Assembly (NCBI GenBank): GCA_003223415.1
Contig: QHUY01000080.1
Coordinates: 1 to 40,244 of the forward strand
DNA length: 40,244 nucleotides
Origin: Gemmatimonadota bacterium
GTDB lineage: Bacteria > Gemmatimonadota > Gemmatimonadetes > Gemmatimonadales > GWC2-71-9
Direction of reading: 5' to 3'
Under the pieces are notes generated by a model, which worked only from the letters and a program-made list of their open reading frames with translations, was not told the origin of the DNA and did not search any database. Below, one piece after another: positions 7,222 to 15,515 of the stretch (the stretch's first letter is position 1; the number at the start of each line of letters is the position of its first letter). The position numbers were made by a program, and so were the translations under genes.

Positions 7222-8235
7222 TCAGGACTCGGCGATGACCCGGTTCCCCCCCGCCGCCTTGGCCTGGTTCAGCGCGTGATCCGCAGCCTGGAGCAGCCCT
7301 TCGACCGTCGCGCACCCCTCGCCGTACGTGGCAATCCCCACGGTGACTGTGAGCGCCAGATAGCACCCGCCGACGCTGCGTTCCGCAAAGTACCGACCCG
7401 CGTCCACGCTAATCCGTTCGGCGGCGACCCGGGCGTTGCTCGGATCCGTGTCCGGCAGGACGACCGCGAATGCGTCGCCGCCGTAACGGCAGGGGATATC
7501 GACGGCGCGCAGGTTCCGACAGGTCAACTCGCTCAGCGCCTGCAGGGCGAGGTCGCCCGCGGGGTGACCGAACCTGTCGTTCGTCGCCTTGAGGTCGTCC
7601 AGGTCGAGCATGAGCAGAGACACCATCACCCGGTGACGTCGGCAGCGCTCCACCTCCCGCTTGAGCGAGGCCTCAAGGAAGCGGCGGTTGAAGAGCCCCG
7701 TGAGCGGATCCCGCATCGCGTTGCGCTCGATCTCATCAAGGGCAGCGCTCTCGATGATCGTCGGCTGGGCGAGCCGCGGGCTGATGTTGACGAAGTAGTC
7801 AAGCGTGGCGACTTGTTGGCCTGCATCCCGCCCCAGCCGGTCCGAGAGGTTTCTCCGGTGCCGGGCGATGGCCCGCCATTGGCGCTCCGCCTCGGCCTCT
7901 GACATCTCGAGGTGTGCCAACTCTAGGAGGTGGCGGGCGAACGGCGGCGCCTCCGCGAGGAAAGGTACGGGCGACGGCCGCGCGCGCTGGCGGGGGGGGG
8001 CCATCGCCTCCGCTCCCGACCCCCAGATAGACTGGGTGTCGTGCCGTTGGCCCAGCGGTGCGCGGCGGTCGCGGAGTGTACGCCGGTCGAAGCCGATCCG
8101 ACGCTCAACGGGGACCCGGTGATTCGATTCCCGCCGGTCGCTTCCCCTGCGCCGGTCCTTCGTCACGCGGCGTTCCCGCCCGCTGCGCCCGGTCTCGTCT
8201 ACCTGGAATTCTCCAGCCCCGCGCTCCCCCATCAA
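7222..8235 (-). CDS. GGDEF-domain protein with degenerate active site and Arg-rich N-terminus
   Basis: A soluble 337-aa protein. Residues 20-65 are extremely Arg-rich with repeated RRxxxDRR (KDRRRGSDRR, ERRIGFDRRTLRDRR), a motif seen beside GGDEF and PilZ proteins. The middle is helical, and the GGDEF domain begins at NAMRDPLTGLFNRRFL. The active site reads GGDAF (residues 252-256): the fourth position Glu is Ala, which in characterised cyclases removes activity. The I-site RxxD (RAVD) five residues upstream is kept. A c-di-GMP receptor role is therefore more likely than synthesis; this is inference. A 9-C run on the coding strand near residue 80 encodes Pro. Confidence 0.85.
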   Translation of the reverse strand: MMGERGAGEFQVDETGRSGRERRVTKDRRRGSDRRESNHRVPVERRIGFDRRTLRDRRAPLGQRHDTQSIWGSGAEAMAPPRQRARPSPVPFLAEAPPFARHLLELAHLEMSEAEAERQWRAIARHRRNLSDRLGRDAGQQVATLDYFVNISPRLAQPTIIESAALDEIERNAMRDPLTGLFNRRFLEASLKREVERCRRHRVMVSLLMLDLDDLKATNDRFGHPAGDLALQALSELTCRNLRAVDIPCRYGGDAFAVVLPDTDPSNARVAAERISVDAGRYFAERSVGGCYLALTVTVGIATYGEGCATVEGLLQAADHALNQAKAAGGNRVIAES

Positions 8236-8297
8236 GCTCCTCCGCCTGAGTGGCCACGTCTCAAGGGCGCTTTCTCCAGGGGAGCGCAGCAGGAACC

Positions 8298-8319
8298 GGA
8301 CCGGCGTTCTTGCTGGTCC
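8298..8319. other. 8-bp perfect hairpin in a 233-bp intergenic region
   Basis: GGACCGGC, loop GTTCTT, GCTGGTCC (one G-T pair). It lies 63 bp upstream of the GGDAF gene start, in what would be its leader or promoter region. There is no T-run next to it, so it is not an obvious terminator. Next to it (8320-8350) is the most AT-rich stretch of the gap, a likely place for the promoter of the minus-strand GGDEF gene, although no clear -35 and -10 pair stands out. The rest of 8236-8468 holds nothing I can name. Confidence 0.5.
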
Positions 8320-8468
8320 GATGAGTGCTAACAGATTGATTAACAGGCAGTTGTCATTTGACCCGAGCTGATGGTCACCTTCCCTTGCACTGTCCTGGTG
8401 CAGGATCGTCGTTCGGGCGTCTCTGAATGGGGCGTCGGGGCTACAACGTTATCCACAAAGCCGTGCGG

Positions 8469-10115
8469 TCACATCCTTTTGTACCTGGGCCCGCTTCCCC
8501 CCTCGCGGGGGGTCCAGCGCGGCCCAAGCACGTCAGTGGCCTTGCAGTCGACGCAATTGGGCGGGTTAACCCTGAGCACACCGTCGGCCAGCTCGTATAC
8601 CCCCGCGGGGCACATGTGCGCATAGAACTGGGCGACTGGGGCGGGGACATCGCGCCCCACGACGAGGTGCGTCGGGATGGTGTCGCGCGTCGCATTCCCC
8701 GACTTGAAGACGGCGTCCACCTTACTGACGGTGAGCTTGCCGTCCGGTGCGAACGGGTCGCTCGCCCCCCACCCTCCCCCCCGGCGGCGCGGGACGGCGG
8801 CGTCCGGCTCCATCGGGATCCTGCTACCGGGGAAGCGGCCGCCGGTGAGCGTCATGAGCGCGGCCTTCACGCCGCCCCAGTAGAAGCCGTCCTTGAAGGC
8901 GAGCCGCATGTTCCGGGTGCGATGCAGGTCGGCCATGACGTACGACTCGTCTACCATCCGGTCATACGCCGCGAGCCGCCCGGCCGAAAGGTCATTCGCC
9001 TGGAGAGCCTGGAAGATGGCGCGCGCCGCGTAGATCCCCGACTGCATGGCGTAGTGGATCCCCTTGAGCGATGGCACGTCCACGAAGCCCGCCGAGTCGC
9101 CGAGGATCACGACGCCGTCGCCGGAGCGGCGCGCCGGCACCGCGTGGTAGCCGCCCTCGGGGATGGTCTTCGCGCCCCACTCCACCAGCTCCCCGTCTTC
9201 CAAGTAGCGGCGGAACAGCGAGTGCTGCTTCAGCCTCTGCAACAGCACGTGGACGTCGAGCGCCGCGTTCTTGTAGTCAAGCCCCACGACGAGGCCGAGC
9301 GCGACGAGGTTGGCGGCGAGGGGATAGCAGAAGCTGCCGCCGAAAGCGTCGTTGGGGAGCGGCCACCCCATCGTGTGGATCACGGTCTCGAGCGGCCGCC
9401 TGGTCTCCCAGATCTCTTTCACACCGAGAGCGAAGATCGGCGGGTTCTCCGACTCCACCTGCTGCCACTCGACCCACGCCTGCGACAACATGCCGCGCGT
9501 GCCCTCGGCGAGGGCCGTTACTCCGGCCACGAGATCGTTGGGGGCCGCGTAGGACGGCAGCGGCGCAGCATCCCGGCCCAGGCCGGTGGCCGCCGTGCGC
9601 ACTCCGACGACCCTCCGGCCGGCCACGAGCAGGCCCGCCGCCGGGAAGCCGGTGAACAGGTTCACGCCCAGCGCCTCGGCCTTGCTCCCCAGCCACCGCA
9701 CGATCTCGCAAATGGAGGCGACGTAAAAGCCGTGGTTCCGCATGGTGGGCGGCGTCGGCAGGCGCCACTGGCCCTTGGCCCGCAGCACATACACGGCCTC
9801 CTTCCCCACGGCACCCCGGAACGGGAAGTCGGCGTCTTTCAACTCGGGGAAGAGCTCGCGGAAGGCGCGCGGGTTCACCACCGCGCCCGACAGAGTGTGC
9901 TCACCCAGCGCTGCCGCTTTCTCCAGCACGCCGATGGTGAGCTCCCTGCCGTGTTTCTTAGCGAGCCGCGCCAGCTCGATCGCGCAAGCGAGGCCGGCGG
10001 GCCCCGCACCGACGATCAGCACGTCCAGCTCCATGCGGTCGCCCGCGCCGGGGGAGCCCTCCTGGAGGATCAGCCGATCCAGCGGCAACGGCGGTTGGTA
10101 CCTGGCGGGGATCAC
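8469..10115 (-). CDS. Electron transfer flavoprotein-ubiquinone oxidoreductase (ETF-QO)
   Basis: Passes electrons from reduced ETF to quinone at the membrane. The 548-aa protein starts (GTG) with RYQPPLPLDRLIL, normal for the family, and has the FAD-binding VLIVGAGPAGLACAIELA, EKAAALGEHTLSGAV, and GDSAGFVDVPSLKGIHYAM. The C-terminal 4Fe-4S domain is odd: Cys502 (MCPAGVYE), Cys521 and Cys524 (NCVDC) are present, but the fourth ligand is Thr527 (CKATD instead of CKTCD); Asp528 could substitute. A small Gly-rich insert (RRRGGGWG) at about residue 449 comes from a C-rich stretch at 8765-8782. The gene follows etfA by 30 bp, spaced by a period-7 array. Confidence 0.92.
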   Translation of the reverse strand: MIPARYQPPLPLDRLILQEGSPGAGDRMELDVLIVGAGPAGLACAIELARLAKKHGRELTIGVLEKAAALGEHTLSGAVVNPRAFRELFPELKDADFPFRGAVGKEAVYVLRAKGQWRLPTPPTMRNHGFYVASICEIVRWLGSKAEALGVNLFTGFPAAGLLVAGRRVVGVRTAATGLGRDAAPLPSYAAPNDLVAGVTALAEGTRGMLSQAWVEWQQVESENPPIFALGVKEIWETRRPLETVIHTMGWPLPNDAFGGSFCYPLAANLVALGLVVGLDYKNAALDVHVLLQRLKQHSLFRRYLEDGELVEWGAKTIPEGGYHAVPARRSGDGVVILGDSAGFVDVPSLKGIHYAMQSGIYAARAIFQALQANDLSAGRLAAYDRMVDESYVMADLHRTRNMRLAFKDGFYWGGVKAALMTLTGGRFPGSRIPMEPDAAVPRRRGGGWGASDPFAPDGKLTVSKVDAVFKSGNATRDTIPTHLVVGRDVPAPVAQFYAHMCPAGVYELADGVLRVNPPNCVDCKATDVLGPRWTPREGGSGPRYKRM

Positions 10116-10116
10116 G

Positions 10117-10144
10117 CTGACGGCTGATGGCTGATGGCTGATGG
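10117..10144. repeat. Period-7 tandem array, CTGACGG then three CTGATGG
   Basis: A 28-nt array filling the gap between the etfA stop and the ETF-QO start. It is identical, base for base and in the same orientation, to 15482-15509, and related to 3911-3938 on the opposite strand. Confidence 0.95.
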
Positions 10145-10145
10145 C

Positions 10146-11126
10146 TCACCCATGGAGCTTCCTGATCTCTTCCGTGAGTCGCGGCACGATTTCGAAGAGA
10201 TCCCCCACGATCCCGTAGTCGGCCACCTTGAAGATCGGCGCGTCCTTGTCCTTGTTGATGGCCACAATGACCTTCGACGTGCGCATGCCGGCGAGGTGCT
10301 GGATCGCGCCCGAGATGCCAACAGCGATGTAGAGCGTGGGGCTCACCGTCTTGCCGGTCTGGCCCACCTGGGCCGAGTGCGGCCGCCATCCGGCATCGAC
10401 GACGGCGCGCGAAGCGCCGACCGCCGCCCGACCCCCGAACGACGCCGCTAGCGCCTCCAGCACTTTGAAGTTGGCCGGCTCTTTCAGGCCGCGGCCGCCC
10501 GAGATCACGATCGGCGCCTCGCCCACGTCCAGCGCACCCGCCTCGGCCGCCTTCACTTGCTTGACGCGGACGCGGCCCGCCGACACCTCCACGGCGACGG
10601 TCTCCGCCGCGCCCGCCCGGGGCCGCTGCACCGGCGTGAAGACGTTGGGCCGCAGCGATACCACGACCGGAGTCCCGGTGAGCTTCAGCTTGAGGAGCGC
10701 CTTGCCGGCGTAGACCGGGTGGACAACAATCACGGCGCCGCCCTCCACCGCGAGGTCGGTGATGTCCTGGGCCAGCGCGACGCCCAGCTTCGCCGCCACA
10801 CGGGGGGCGAGGTCCTTGCCAGTCGCGCTCGCGGTGAACACGACGGCGTCGTACCGACCCGACGTGGCGCGAGCCGCGATCGCCGTCGCGCAGCCTTCGG
10901 GCGCGTAGGTCCCGAAGGCACCGTTGGTCAGAGTGATCACCTTGTCGGCCCCGAAGCCACCGAGCGCGTCGGTGCCGCGCACCGGTCCGGCCGCGAGTAC
11001 GACCGCGTCCACGGTCCCGGCCCCTCCCGACGCGTCGGCCAAGCGCCGGGCGCCGGTGACGACCTCGTGGGAGACCTTTCTCAGAACGCCGTCGCGCTGC
11101 TCCAGGACGGCCAAGACGCCGCTCAC
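10146..11126 (-). CDS. etfA: Electron transfer flavoprotein alpha subunit
   Basis: Alpha chain of the FAD-containing heterodimer that takes electrons from acyl-CoA dehydrogenases. The 326-aa product has the N-terminal domain ([16 protein letters not shown]) and the complete C-terminal FAD-binding domain: [50 protein letters not shown] and [22 protein letters not shown] start at 11126 overlaps the etfB stop as GTGA. Gene order gcdH, etfB, etfA, ETF-QO on one strand strongly implies a single pathway. Confidence 0.95.
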   Translation of the reverse strand: MSGVLAVLEQRDGVLRKVSHEVVTGARRLADASGGAGTVDAVVLAAGPVRGTDALGGFGADKVITLTNGAFGTYAPEGCATAIAARATSGRYDAVVFTASATGKDLAPRVAAKLGVALAQDITDLAVEGGAVIVVHPVYAGKALLKLKLTGTPVVVSLRPNVFTPVQRPRAGAAETVAVEVSAGRVRVKQVKAAEAGALDVGEAPIVISGGRGLKEPANFKVLEALAASFGGRAAVGASRAVVDAGWRPHSAQVGQTGKTVSPTLYIAVGISGAIQHLAGMRTSKVIVAINKDKDAPIFKVADYGIVGDLFEIVPRLTEEIRKLHG

Positions 11127-11899
11127 AGGACCTTCGCTTCCTCGCGCAGCAACCGGATCAGCTCCGGCACCGCCGCCGCACCCTCCCCGACGATCCGGCC
11201 TTCCTTACGCTCGGGCGGCGGCACCCTCGCCACGACCTCGACCCTCCCCCCCCCCCTCCCTCCCCCACAGCCCCCGCCCGGCGTCACTGGCTTCACGTCG
11301 AGCGGCTTCTTCTTAGCGGCCATGATTCCCTTCAAGGCGGGATAGCGTGGCTCGTTCAGACCCTTCTCGATGGTCAGCACCGCCGGGAGCGGGAACTCCA
11401 CGACTTCGACGCCGCCCTCGATCTCCCGTTCGGCCGTGCCCGAGTCGCCGGCGATCTCGAGGTGCGCCACGGTGGTGACGCACGGCAGGCCCAGCAGCTC
11501 GGCCACCATCGGGCCGACCTGATGGTTGTAGTCGTCGATCGCCATCTTGCCGAACAGGATCAAGTCGTAGCCGCCGTCTTTCAGCTCGGCCGCCAGTACT
11601 TTAGCCGTCTCCAATCCGTCGGCGGGCACCTCGTCGGTCTGGAGGAGCACGCCGCGGTCGGCGCCCATGGCGAGCGCGGTGCGGATCGTCTCCTGCGCTT
11701 GAGGGGGGCCGAGGGCGATCACGACTGCTTCGCCGGCACCGGCCTTCTCCTTGCGCTGCAGCGCCTCTTCGACCGCGAACTCATCATAGGGATTGAGGAT
11801 GAACTTGACGCCAGCTTCATCGAGCGACTTGCCGTCGGCGCCGATCTTGACGCGCGTCTCGCTGTCGGCGACGCGCTTGATGCAGACGGCGATCTTCAC
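11123..11899 (-). CDS. etfB: Electron transfer flavoprotein beta subunit
   Basis: Beta chain of ETF, binding AMP and shared FAD. The GTG at 11899 gives KIAVCIKRVADSETRVKI, the canonical start; an in-frame upstream ATG would add repeat-encoded residues and is rejected. Motifs seen: NPYDEFAVEEALQ, ALAMGADRGVLL, the signature region DDYNHQVGPMVAELLGLP and KGLNEPRYPALKGIMAAKKKP. After residue 205 a glycine-rich insert (PGGGCGGGRGGGRVE) interrupts the normally compact C-terminal region; it is encoded by the C10-containing stretch 11243-11275. The frame is kept, so the protein is probably intact at 258 aa. Confidence 0.95.
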   Translation of the reverse strand: MKIAVCIKRVADSETRVKIGADGKSLDEAGVKFILNPYDEFAVEEALQRKEKAGAGEAVVIALGPPQAQETIRTALAMGADRGVLLQTDEVPADGLETAKVLAAELKDGGYDLILFGKMAIDDYNHQVGPMVAELLGLPCVTTVAHLEIAGDSGTAEREIEGGVEVVEFPLPAVLTIEKGLNEPRYPALKGIMAAKKKPLDVKPVTPGGGCGGGRGGGRVEVVARVPPPERKEGRIVGEGAAAVPELIRLLREEAKVL

Positions 11900-11902
11900 A
11901 GT

Positions 11903-12004
11903 GGGGGCTCGGGGCTCGGGGCTCGGGGACCTGGCGGCCGGAAAGGTAACCTGGCCGCTCAGGTGCCGAAACTGCCACAGCACCCCCGAACCCCGAGTCC
12001 CGAG
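11903..12004. repeat. Inverted pair of period-7 arrays between gcdH and etfB
   Basis: Left arm 11903-11929 is GGGGCTC repeated about three and a half times; right arm 11984-12006 reads CCCCGAACCCCGAGTCCCGAG, its imperfect reverse complement. The two can pair over about 20 bp around a 54-nt middle. The whole gap between gcdH stop and etfB start is this element. It could shape operon mRNA, but it lacks a T-run. Confidence 0.8.
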
Positions 12005-13192
12005 CTAGCCGAACGCACTGATCCCCGTGATCTCCTGCCCCAGGATCAGCGTGTGAATGTCGTGCGTCCCCTCGTAGGTGTACACCGACTCGAGGTTCGC
12101 CAAGTGCCGCATCGCCTGATACTCGGCCAGGATGCCGTTGGCGCCGAGCAGTCGCCGGGTCTCGCGGGCGACCTCGGTCGCCATGTTCACGTTGTTGCGC
12201 TTGGCCAGTGAGACCTGCTGGGGGGTGGCCTTCCCCTGGTCCTTGAGCCTGCCGAGCTGCAGGCACAGGAGCTGGGCCTTGGTGATCTCCGTCAGCATCT
12301 CGGCGAGGCGCGCCTGCTGCAGTTGGAAGCCGCCGATCGGCTTCCCGAACATGAGGCGATTCTTGGCGTAGCTCACCGCCTCGTCGTAGCACGCCATGGC
12401 CGCCCCCACCGCGCCCCAGGCGATCCCATAGCGCGCCTGCGTGAGGCACAGCAACGGCGACTTCAAGCCCGCGGACTGGGGCAGGAGCGCCTCCGTAGGC
12501 ACGTGCACGTCCTGAAGCACGAGCTCGCTCGTGTCGCTCGCGCGCAGGCTGAGCTTGCCCTTCTGGTCCTTGGCCGAGAAGCCCTTGGTGTTGGTGGGGA
12601 CGAGGAAGCCGCGGATCGACTCCGGGTCGTCGATCGCCCCAGTCTTGGCCCACACGACCGCCACGTGCGCCGTCGAGCCGTTGGTGATCCACATCTTGGC
12701 GCCATTCAGCACCCAGCCCGCCTTCGTCTCCCTGGCCAGGGTGAGCATGCCGGAGGGGTTGGAGCCGAAGTCAGGCTCGGTGAGACCGAAGCAGCCTATC
12801 ACCTTGCCGCTCGCCATCTGCGGCAGCCACTGCTTCTTCTGCTCCTCGGAGCCGAAGGTGTAGATGGGATACATCACGAGGGCGCCCTGCACGGAGGCGA
12901 AGGAGCGTAGGCCCGAATCGCCGCGCTCCAGCTCTTGCATGATCAGGCCATAGGCGACGTTGTCGAGCCCGGCGCAACCGTACTCCTCCGGCAGATTCGC
13001 GCCGAACAAGCCCAGCTCGGCCATCCCCGGGACGAGCTGCGTGGGAAAGTGACCCGCGACGTAGGCCTCGCCGATCACGGGGATCACGTTGTCGTCCACC
13101 CAAGCGCGAACGGTGTCGCGCACGGCGCGCTCCTCTTCGGAGAGGAGGGCGTCCACGTCGTAGAAGTCGACGCCTTGGAACTTCGGTGCCAT
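12005..13192 (-). CDS. gcdH: Acyl-CoA dehydrogenase, most like glutaryl-CoA dehydrogenase
   Basis: FAD enzyme that oxidises and decarboxylates glutaryl-CoA to crotonyl-CoA in lysine and tryptophan breakdown. The 395-aa protein has LRSFASVQGALVMYPI (with the substrate-binding Arg of the GCDH group), GCFGLTEPDFGSNPSGM, LNGAKMWITNG, and the C-terminal YEGTHDIHTLILGQEITG with catalytic Glu374. The YEGTHDIH ending and the SVQ segment separate it from short-chain and isovaleryl enzymes. It heads the ETF operon. An alternative would be a closely related acyl-CoA dehydrogenase with different chain preference. TAATTT lies 12 bases before the ATG. Confidence 0.82.
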   Translation of the reverse strand: MAPKFQGVDFYDVDALLSEEERAVRDTVRAWVDDNVIPVIGEAYVAGHFPTQLVPGMAELGLFGANLPEEYGCAGLDNVAYGLIMQELERGDSGLRSFASVQGALVMYPIYTFGSEEQKKQWLPQMASGKVIGCFGLTEPDFGSNPSGMLTLARETKAGWVLNGAKMWITNGSTAHVAVVWAKTGAIDDPESIRGFLVPTNTKGFSAKDQKGKLSLRASDTSELVLQDVHVPTEALLPQSAGLKSPLLCLTQARYGIAWGAVGAAMACYDEAVSYAKNRLMFGKPIGGFQLQQARLAEMLTEITKAQLLCLQLGRLKDQGKATPQQVSLAKRNNVNMATEVARETRRLLGANGILAEYQAMRHLANLESVYTYEGTHDIHTLILGQEITGISAFG

Positions 13193-13204
13193 GTAGGCCT
13201 CGGG

Positions 13205-13210
13205 AAATTA
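13205..13210 (-). promoter_or_regulatory. Candidate -10 element upstream of gcdH
   Basis: On the minus strand TAATTT, 12 bases before the ATG, would give a leader of about five bases. It fits TANNNT. There is no good Shine-Dalgarno. Low confidence. Confidence 0.3.
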
Positions 13211-13246
13211 GCCCTGGTGCGGGTGGGTGAACCCCGGGGCCATGCC

Positions 13247-13259
13247 GGGGGGGGGGGGG
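13247..13259 (+). repeat. G13 homopolymer in the gap between phosphoesterase and gcdH
   Basis: Thirteen G, next to the palindrome CCCCGGGG (13232-13239). Non-coding. It is the only long G run here lying wholly between genes apart from the one at 39446-39454. Confidence 0.95.
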
Positions 13260-13269
13260 CACACCAAAA

Positions 13270-14142
13270 CTAACCCGCCGGCTGGGCCAGACGAACGGAC
13301 ACGGAATCCCACCGCTCCGCCGCCTGCGGACGCGCGAACGCAAAGGTGTCTGAGGGGCGGAACTTTCCCCGCTCGGCTTCCCAGCGGAAGAACGTGACCT
13401 GCACCGCGGTGGGCTCGATGGTGACGAAATTGAAGCACGACGGCCGGCCGCCGCGGGAGCGGGTGCACAAGGTCCCGGCAGTGGAGACCACGACCCGTCC
13501 CCCGAGGAGGTCCGCGCCCTCTTGGTGATCGTGGCCGCACAGCACGACATCGGCGCCGGATTCGACGATCCGCCGCTGGGCGGTGCGCCAGCGCGACAGG
13601 CCCATGCGCCGCGAGATCTCCCCGCGCAGCACGTTGTGGTGCACCACCAGCACGCGCGTCACCTCGGGCGAGGCGGCGGCGAACACCTGCCGCACCCGCT
13701 CCATCTCCTGCTTCGGGAGATGCCCTTTTACCGCCAAGTCGCGGAGCGTCGTGGTGAGCGATCCCCAGGCTACGCCGTGCGAGCTCAGCGCCCCCGCGAT
13801 CACGGCGCCGGGAATCGCGAGCGTGGGCGCGAGGTCATCGCCGAAGTAGCGCCGGTACTTGCCGTAGAGCGGGTCTTTGGCGAACGGAATCAGCGGCCGC
13901 CACCACCACTCGACGTCGTGGTTGCCGGGTATGACGTACACGGGGGCGGTCGCGCGGGCGAGGCTCGCGAACGCCCGTGCCCGCTGCAGCTCGCCGTGCC
14001 GCGCGCGCTGCGAGAGGTCGCCGGCGATCACGGTCGCGTCGGGTCGGAGGTCGGGCAGCATCCCCTCCAGCGCCTCGATCTGCCGGATGTCGGCGAGGCC
14101 ACCGAAGTGCAGGTCCGCAAGGTGCAACAGCTGGACGGTCAT
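13270..14142 (-). CDS. Calcineurin-like metallophosphoesterase
   Basis: Cytoplasmic phosphoesterase of 290 aa with the full five-block motif set: HLADLHFGG (D-x-H, residues 7-15), VIAGDLSQ, VIPGNHDVEW, VVHHNVL and LCGHDHQEG. The pattern resembles class III cyclic nucleotide phosphodiesterases (CpdA type), but substrate cannot be told from sequence. The start ATG overlaps the stop of the DUF4139 gene as ATGA, making it the last gene of a long coupled run that begins at 18294. Confidence 0.85.
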   Translation of the reverse strand: MTVQLLHLADLHFGGLADIRQIEALEGMLPDLRPDATVIAGDLSQRARHGELQRARAFASLARATAPVYVIPGNHDVEWWWRPLIPFAKDPLYGKYRRYFGDDLAPTLAIPGAVIAGALSSHGVAWGSLTTTLRDLAVKGHLPKQEMERVRQVFAAASPEVTRVLVVHHNVLRGEISRRMGLSRWRTAQRRIVESGADVVLCGHDHQEGADLLGGRVVVSTAGTLCTRSRGGRPSCFNFVTIEPTAVQVTFFRWEAERGKFRPSDTFAFARPQAAERWDSVSVRLAQPAG

Positions 14143-15515
14143 TGTTCGAATTGCACGCTGTAGGTGAGCGTCGCTTCGCCGCCCACCGGCACGGTGACGC
14201 GGAAGCGCTGCTCGGTGGCCGAGAGCTTTTCCGGCGGCGCGCTACTCTCCACGATCCGCCACACGCCGTAGCGCGACTCGCGTACGTCCACGGTGACCGG
14301 CTCGCTCTTGACGTTCGTGATCGTGACCTTGTACGCCGCCGTCACCCGGCGACGCGGGGGCAGACCGCGCTGCGCGGGTGGGAGCTGTTCCTGATTGTAT
14401 TCCGTTTGCACCCGCAGGTCGCGGCCCGGCGCGGTGTGATTGTTCGTGGCTTCCCCGACGAGCAGCAGCCTCCCGGCCGAGTCTGCTTGGAAGAGCTGCA
14501 CCGTTCCCGCCGGGAGCGGGCGGTCGCCGAACGGCACCCCGCGGCCCCGCTTCAAGGTGTACCACACCTGCACCGGGACCCGGTTGGGCTCGGCGGGCGT
14601 CTGCTGCAGCCACCCCTGCCACGGCAGCACACCCGGGACAATGAGCTCGCGCGTCACAGGGACGCTCGTGCGCGGGAACAGCGCGGTCGCCACCGGCACG
14701 CCGGGCTCGAGCGACAGCCGGTCGGGCAGCAAGTAGACGTGCGTCTCGCCGACAGCCTGCTCCTCCGGGGCCCCCACCCCGCTCACCGTGACCGCCTGGA
14801 GGCGTATCGCGTCCGCGCGCTCGAATGCGGCAGCGGCCGCGCGGGGTGGGCGCGCCCGATTGATCGCTCCCGCCACGAGCTGCACCTCGGCGCTGTCCAC
14901 GTTGACGTTCTGCGAGGTCACAGTCGCAGTCCCGGACACCTGACCCCTGTCCCCGGACACCTGCACCTGATACAGCGCCTCCCAGCTAACCCCCTGCGAC
15001 ACGTAGGCGAGTTGCGTACGCGGTCGCGCGCTCGCGGCGTCCACGACAACTGACACCTCCGCGGCCGTGCGCACCAACTTTGCCTCCGCCGGGAACAGCG
15101 GCTCGCCCGGCTCCGAGAGCAGCAGCCGCCCGTCGGCCAGGCGGTATTGCGGCGGGTCCACCCGGATCACCGTCGCCGACACGGTGTCGCCCTTGGCGCG
15201 CACGAACGACAGCGTCCGGCCCACCGCTGCCCGGAGAGCGGCGGCGCGGTCGGTCGGGGGACGCAGGGTGGCGGACAGGATTGCTACCCCGCTGTCGGGC
15301 GAGAACAGCGTCGCCGGGTCGAGCCCGTCGACCTTCAGGCTGAGCGTACTCCGGCCCTTGGCGAGTGGCTGCGGCAGCGACTGCCGCACCACGACCCGAC
15401 CGTCCTTATAGATGGACAGGGACATCTGGCCGGCGAGGGGTCCCGCCGCCGCGCACAGCAGCACGCCGACGAGGTGGCTTACTGACGGCTGATGGCTGAT
15501 GGCTGATGGCTTCAT
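14139..15515 (-). CDS. DUF4139-domain exported protein
   Basis: A 458-aa protein with a signal sequence (HLVGVLLCAAAGPLAGQ). The body matches the DUF4139 layout: N-terminal strands, then WEALYQVQVSGD and TATVTSQNVNVDSAEVQLVAG (the WxPxYxL and WxDVxLxLvtg-like region), a long central part, and the C-terminal KVTITNVKSEPVTVDVRE, the typical immunoglobulin-like ending. Function of the family is unknown. The ATG at 15515 overlaps the preceding stop as ATGA. The first residues (KPSAISHQPS) are encoded by the period-7 array at 15482-15509, so the repeat has grown into, or supplied, the N-terminus. Confidence 0.82.
   Translation of the reverse strand: MKPSAISHQPSVSHLVGVLLCAAAGPLAGQMSLSIYKDGRVVVRQSLPQPLAKGRSTLSLKVDGLDPATLFSPDSGVAILSATLRPPTDRAAALRAAVGRTLSFVRAKGDTVSATVIRVDPPQYRLADGRLLLSEPGEPLFPAEAKLVRTAAEVSVVVDAASARPRTQLAYVSQGVSWEALYQVQVSGDRGQVSGTATVTSQNVNVDSAEVQLVAGAINRARPPRAAAAAFERADAIRLQAVTVSGVGAPEEQAVGETHVYLLPDRLSLEPGVPVATALFPRTSVPVTRELIVPGVLPWQGWLQQTPAEPNRVPVQVWYTLKRGRGVPFGDRPLPAGTVQLFQADSAGRLLLVGEATNNHTAPGRDLRVQTEYNQEQLPPAQRGLPPRRRVTAAYKVTITNVKSEPVTVDVRESRYGVWRIVESSAPPEKLSATEQRFRVTVPVGGEATLTYSVQFEQ
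15482..15509. repeat. Period-7 array inside the start of the DUF4139 gene
   Basis: Exact copy of 10117-10144 in the same orientation. Here it lies within the coding region and encodes residues 3-11 of the DUF4139 protein. Confidence 0.95.

Noticed and set aside
8296-8320. Riboswitch upstream of the GGDAF gene
   Set aside because: Only one simple hairpin is visible; no conserved c-di-GMP riboswitch core bases were recognised.
11123-11983. Longer EtfB starting at 11983
   Set aside because: The extension is encoded by the inverted repeat array and precedes the canonical KIAVCIKRV start.
13232-13259. Terminator after the metallophosphoesterase gene
   Set aside because: CCCCGGGG followed by a G run has no T-run on either strand in the right place.
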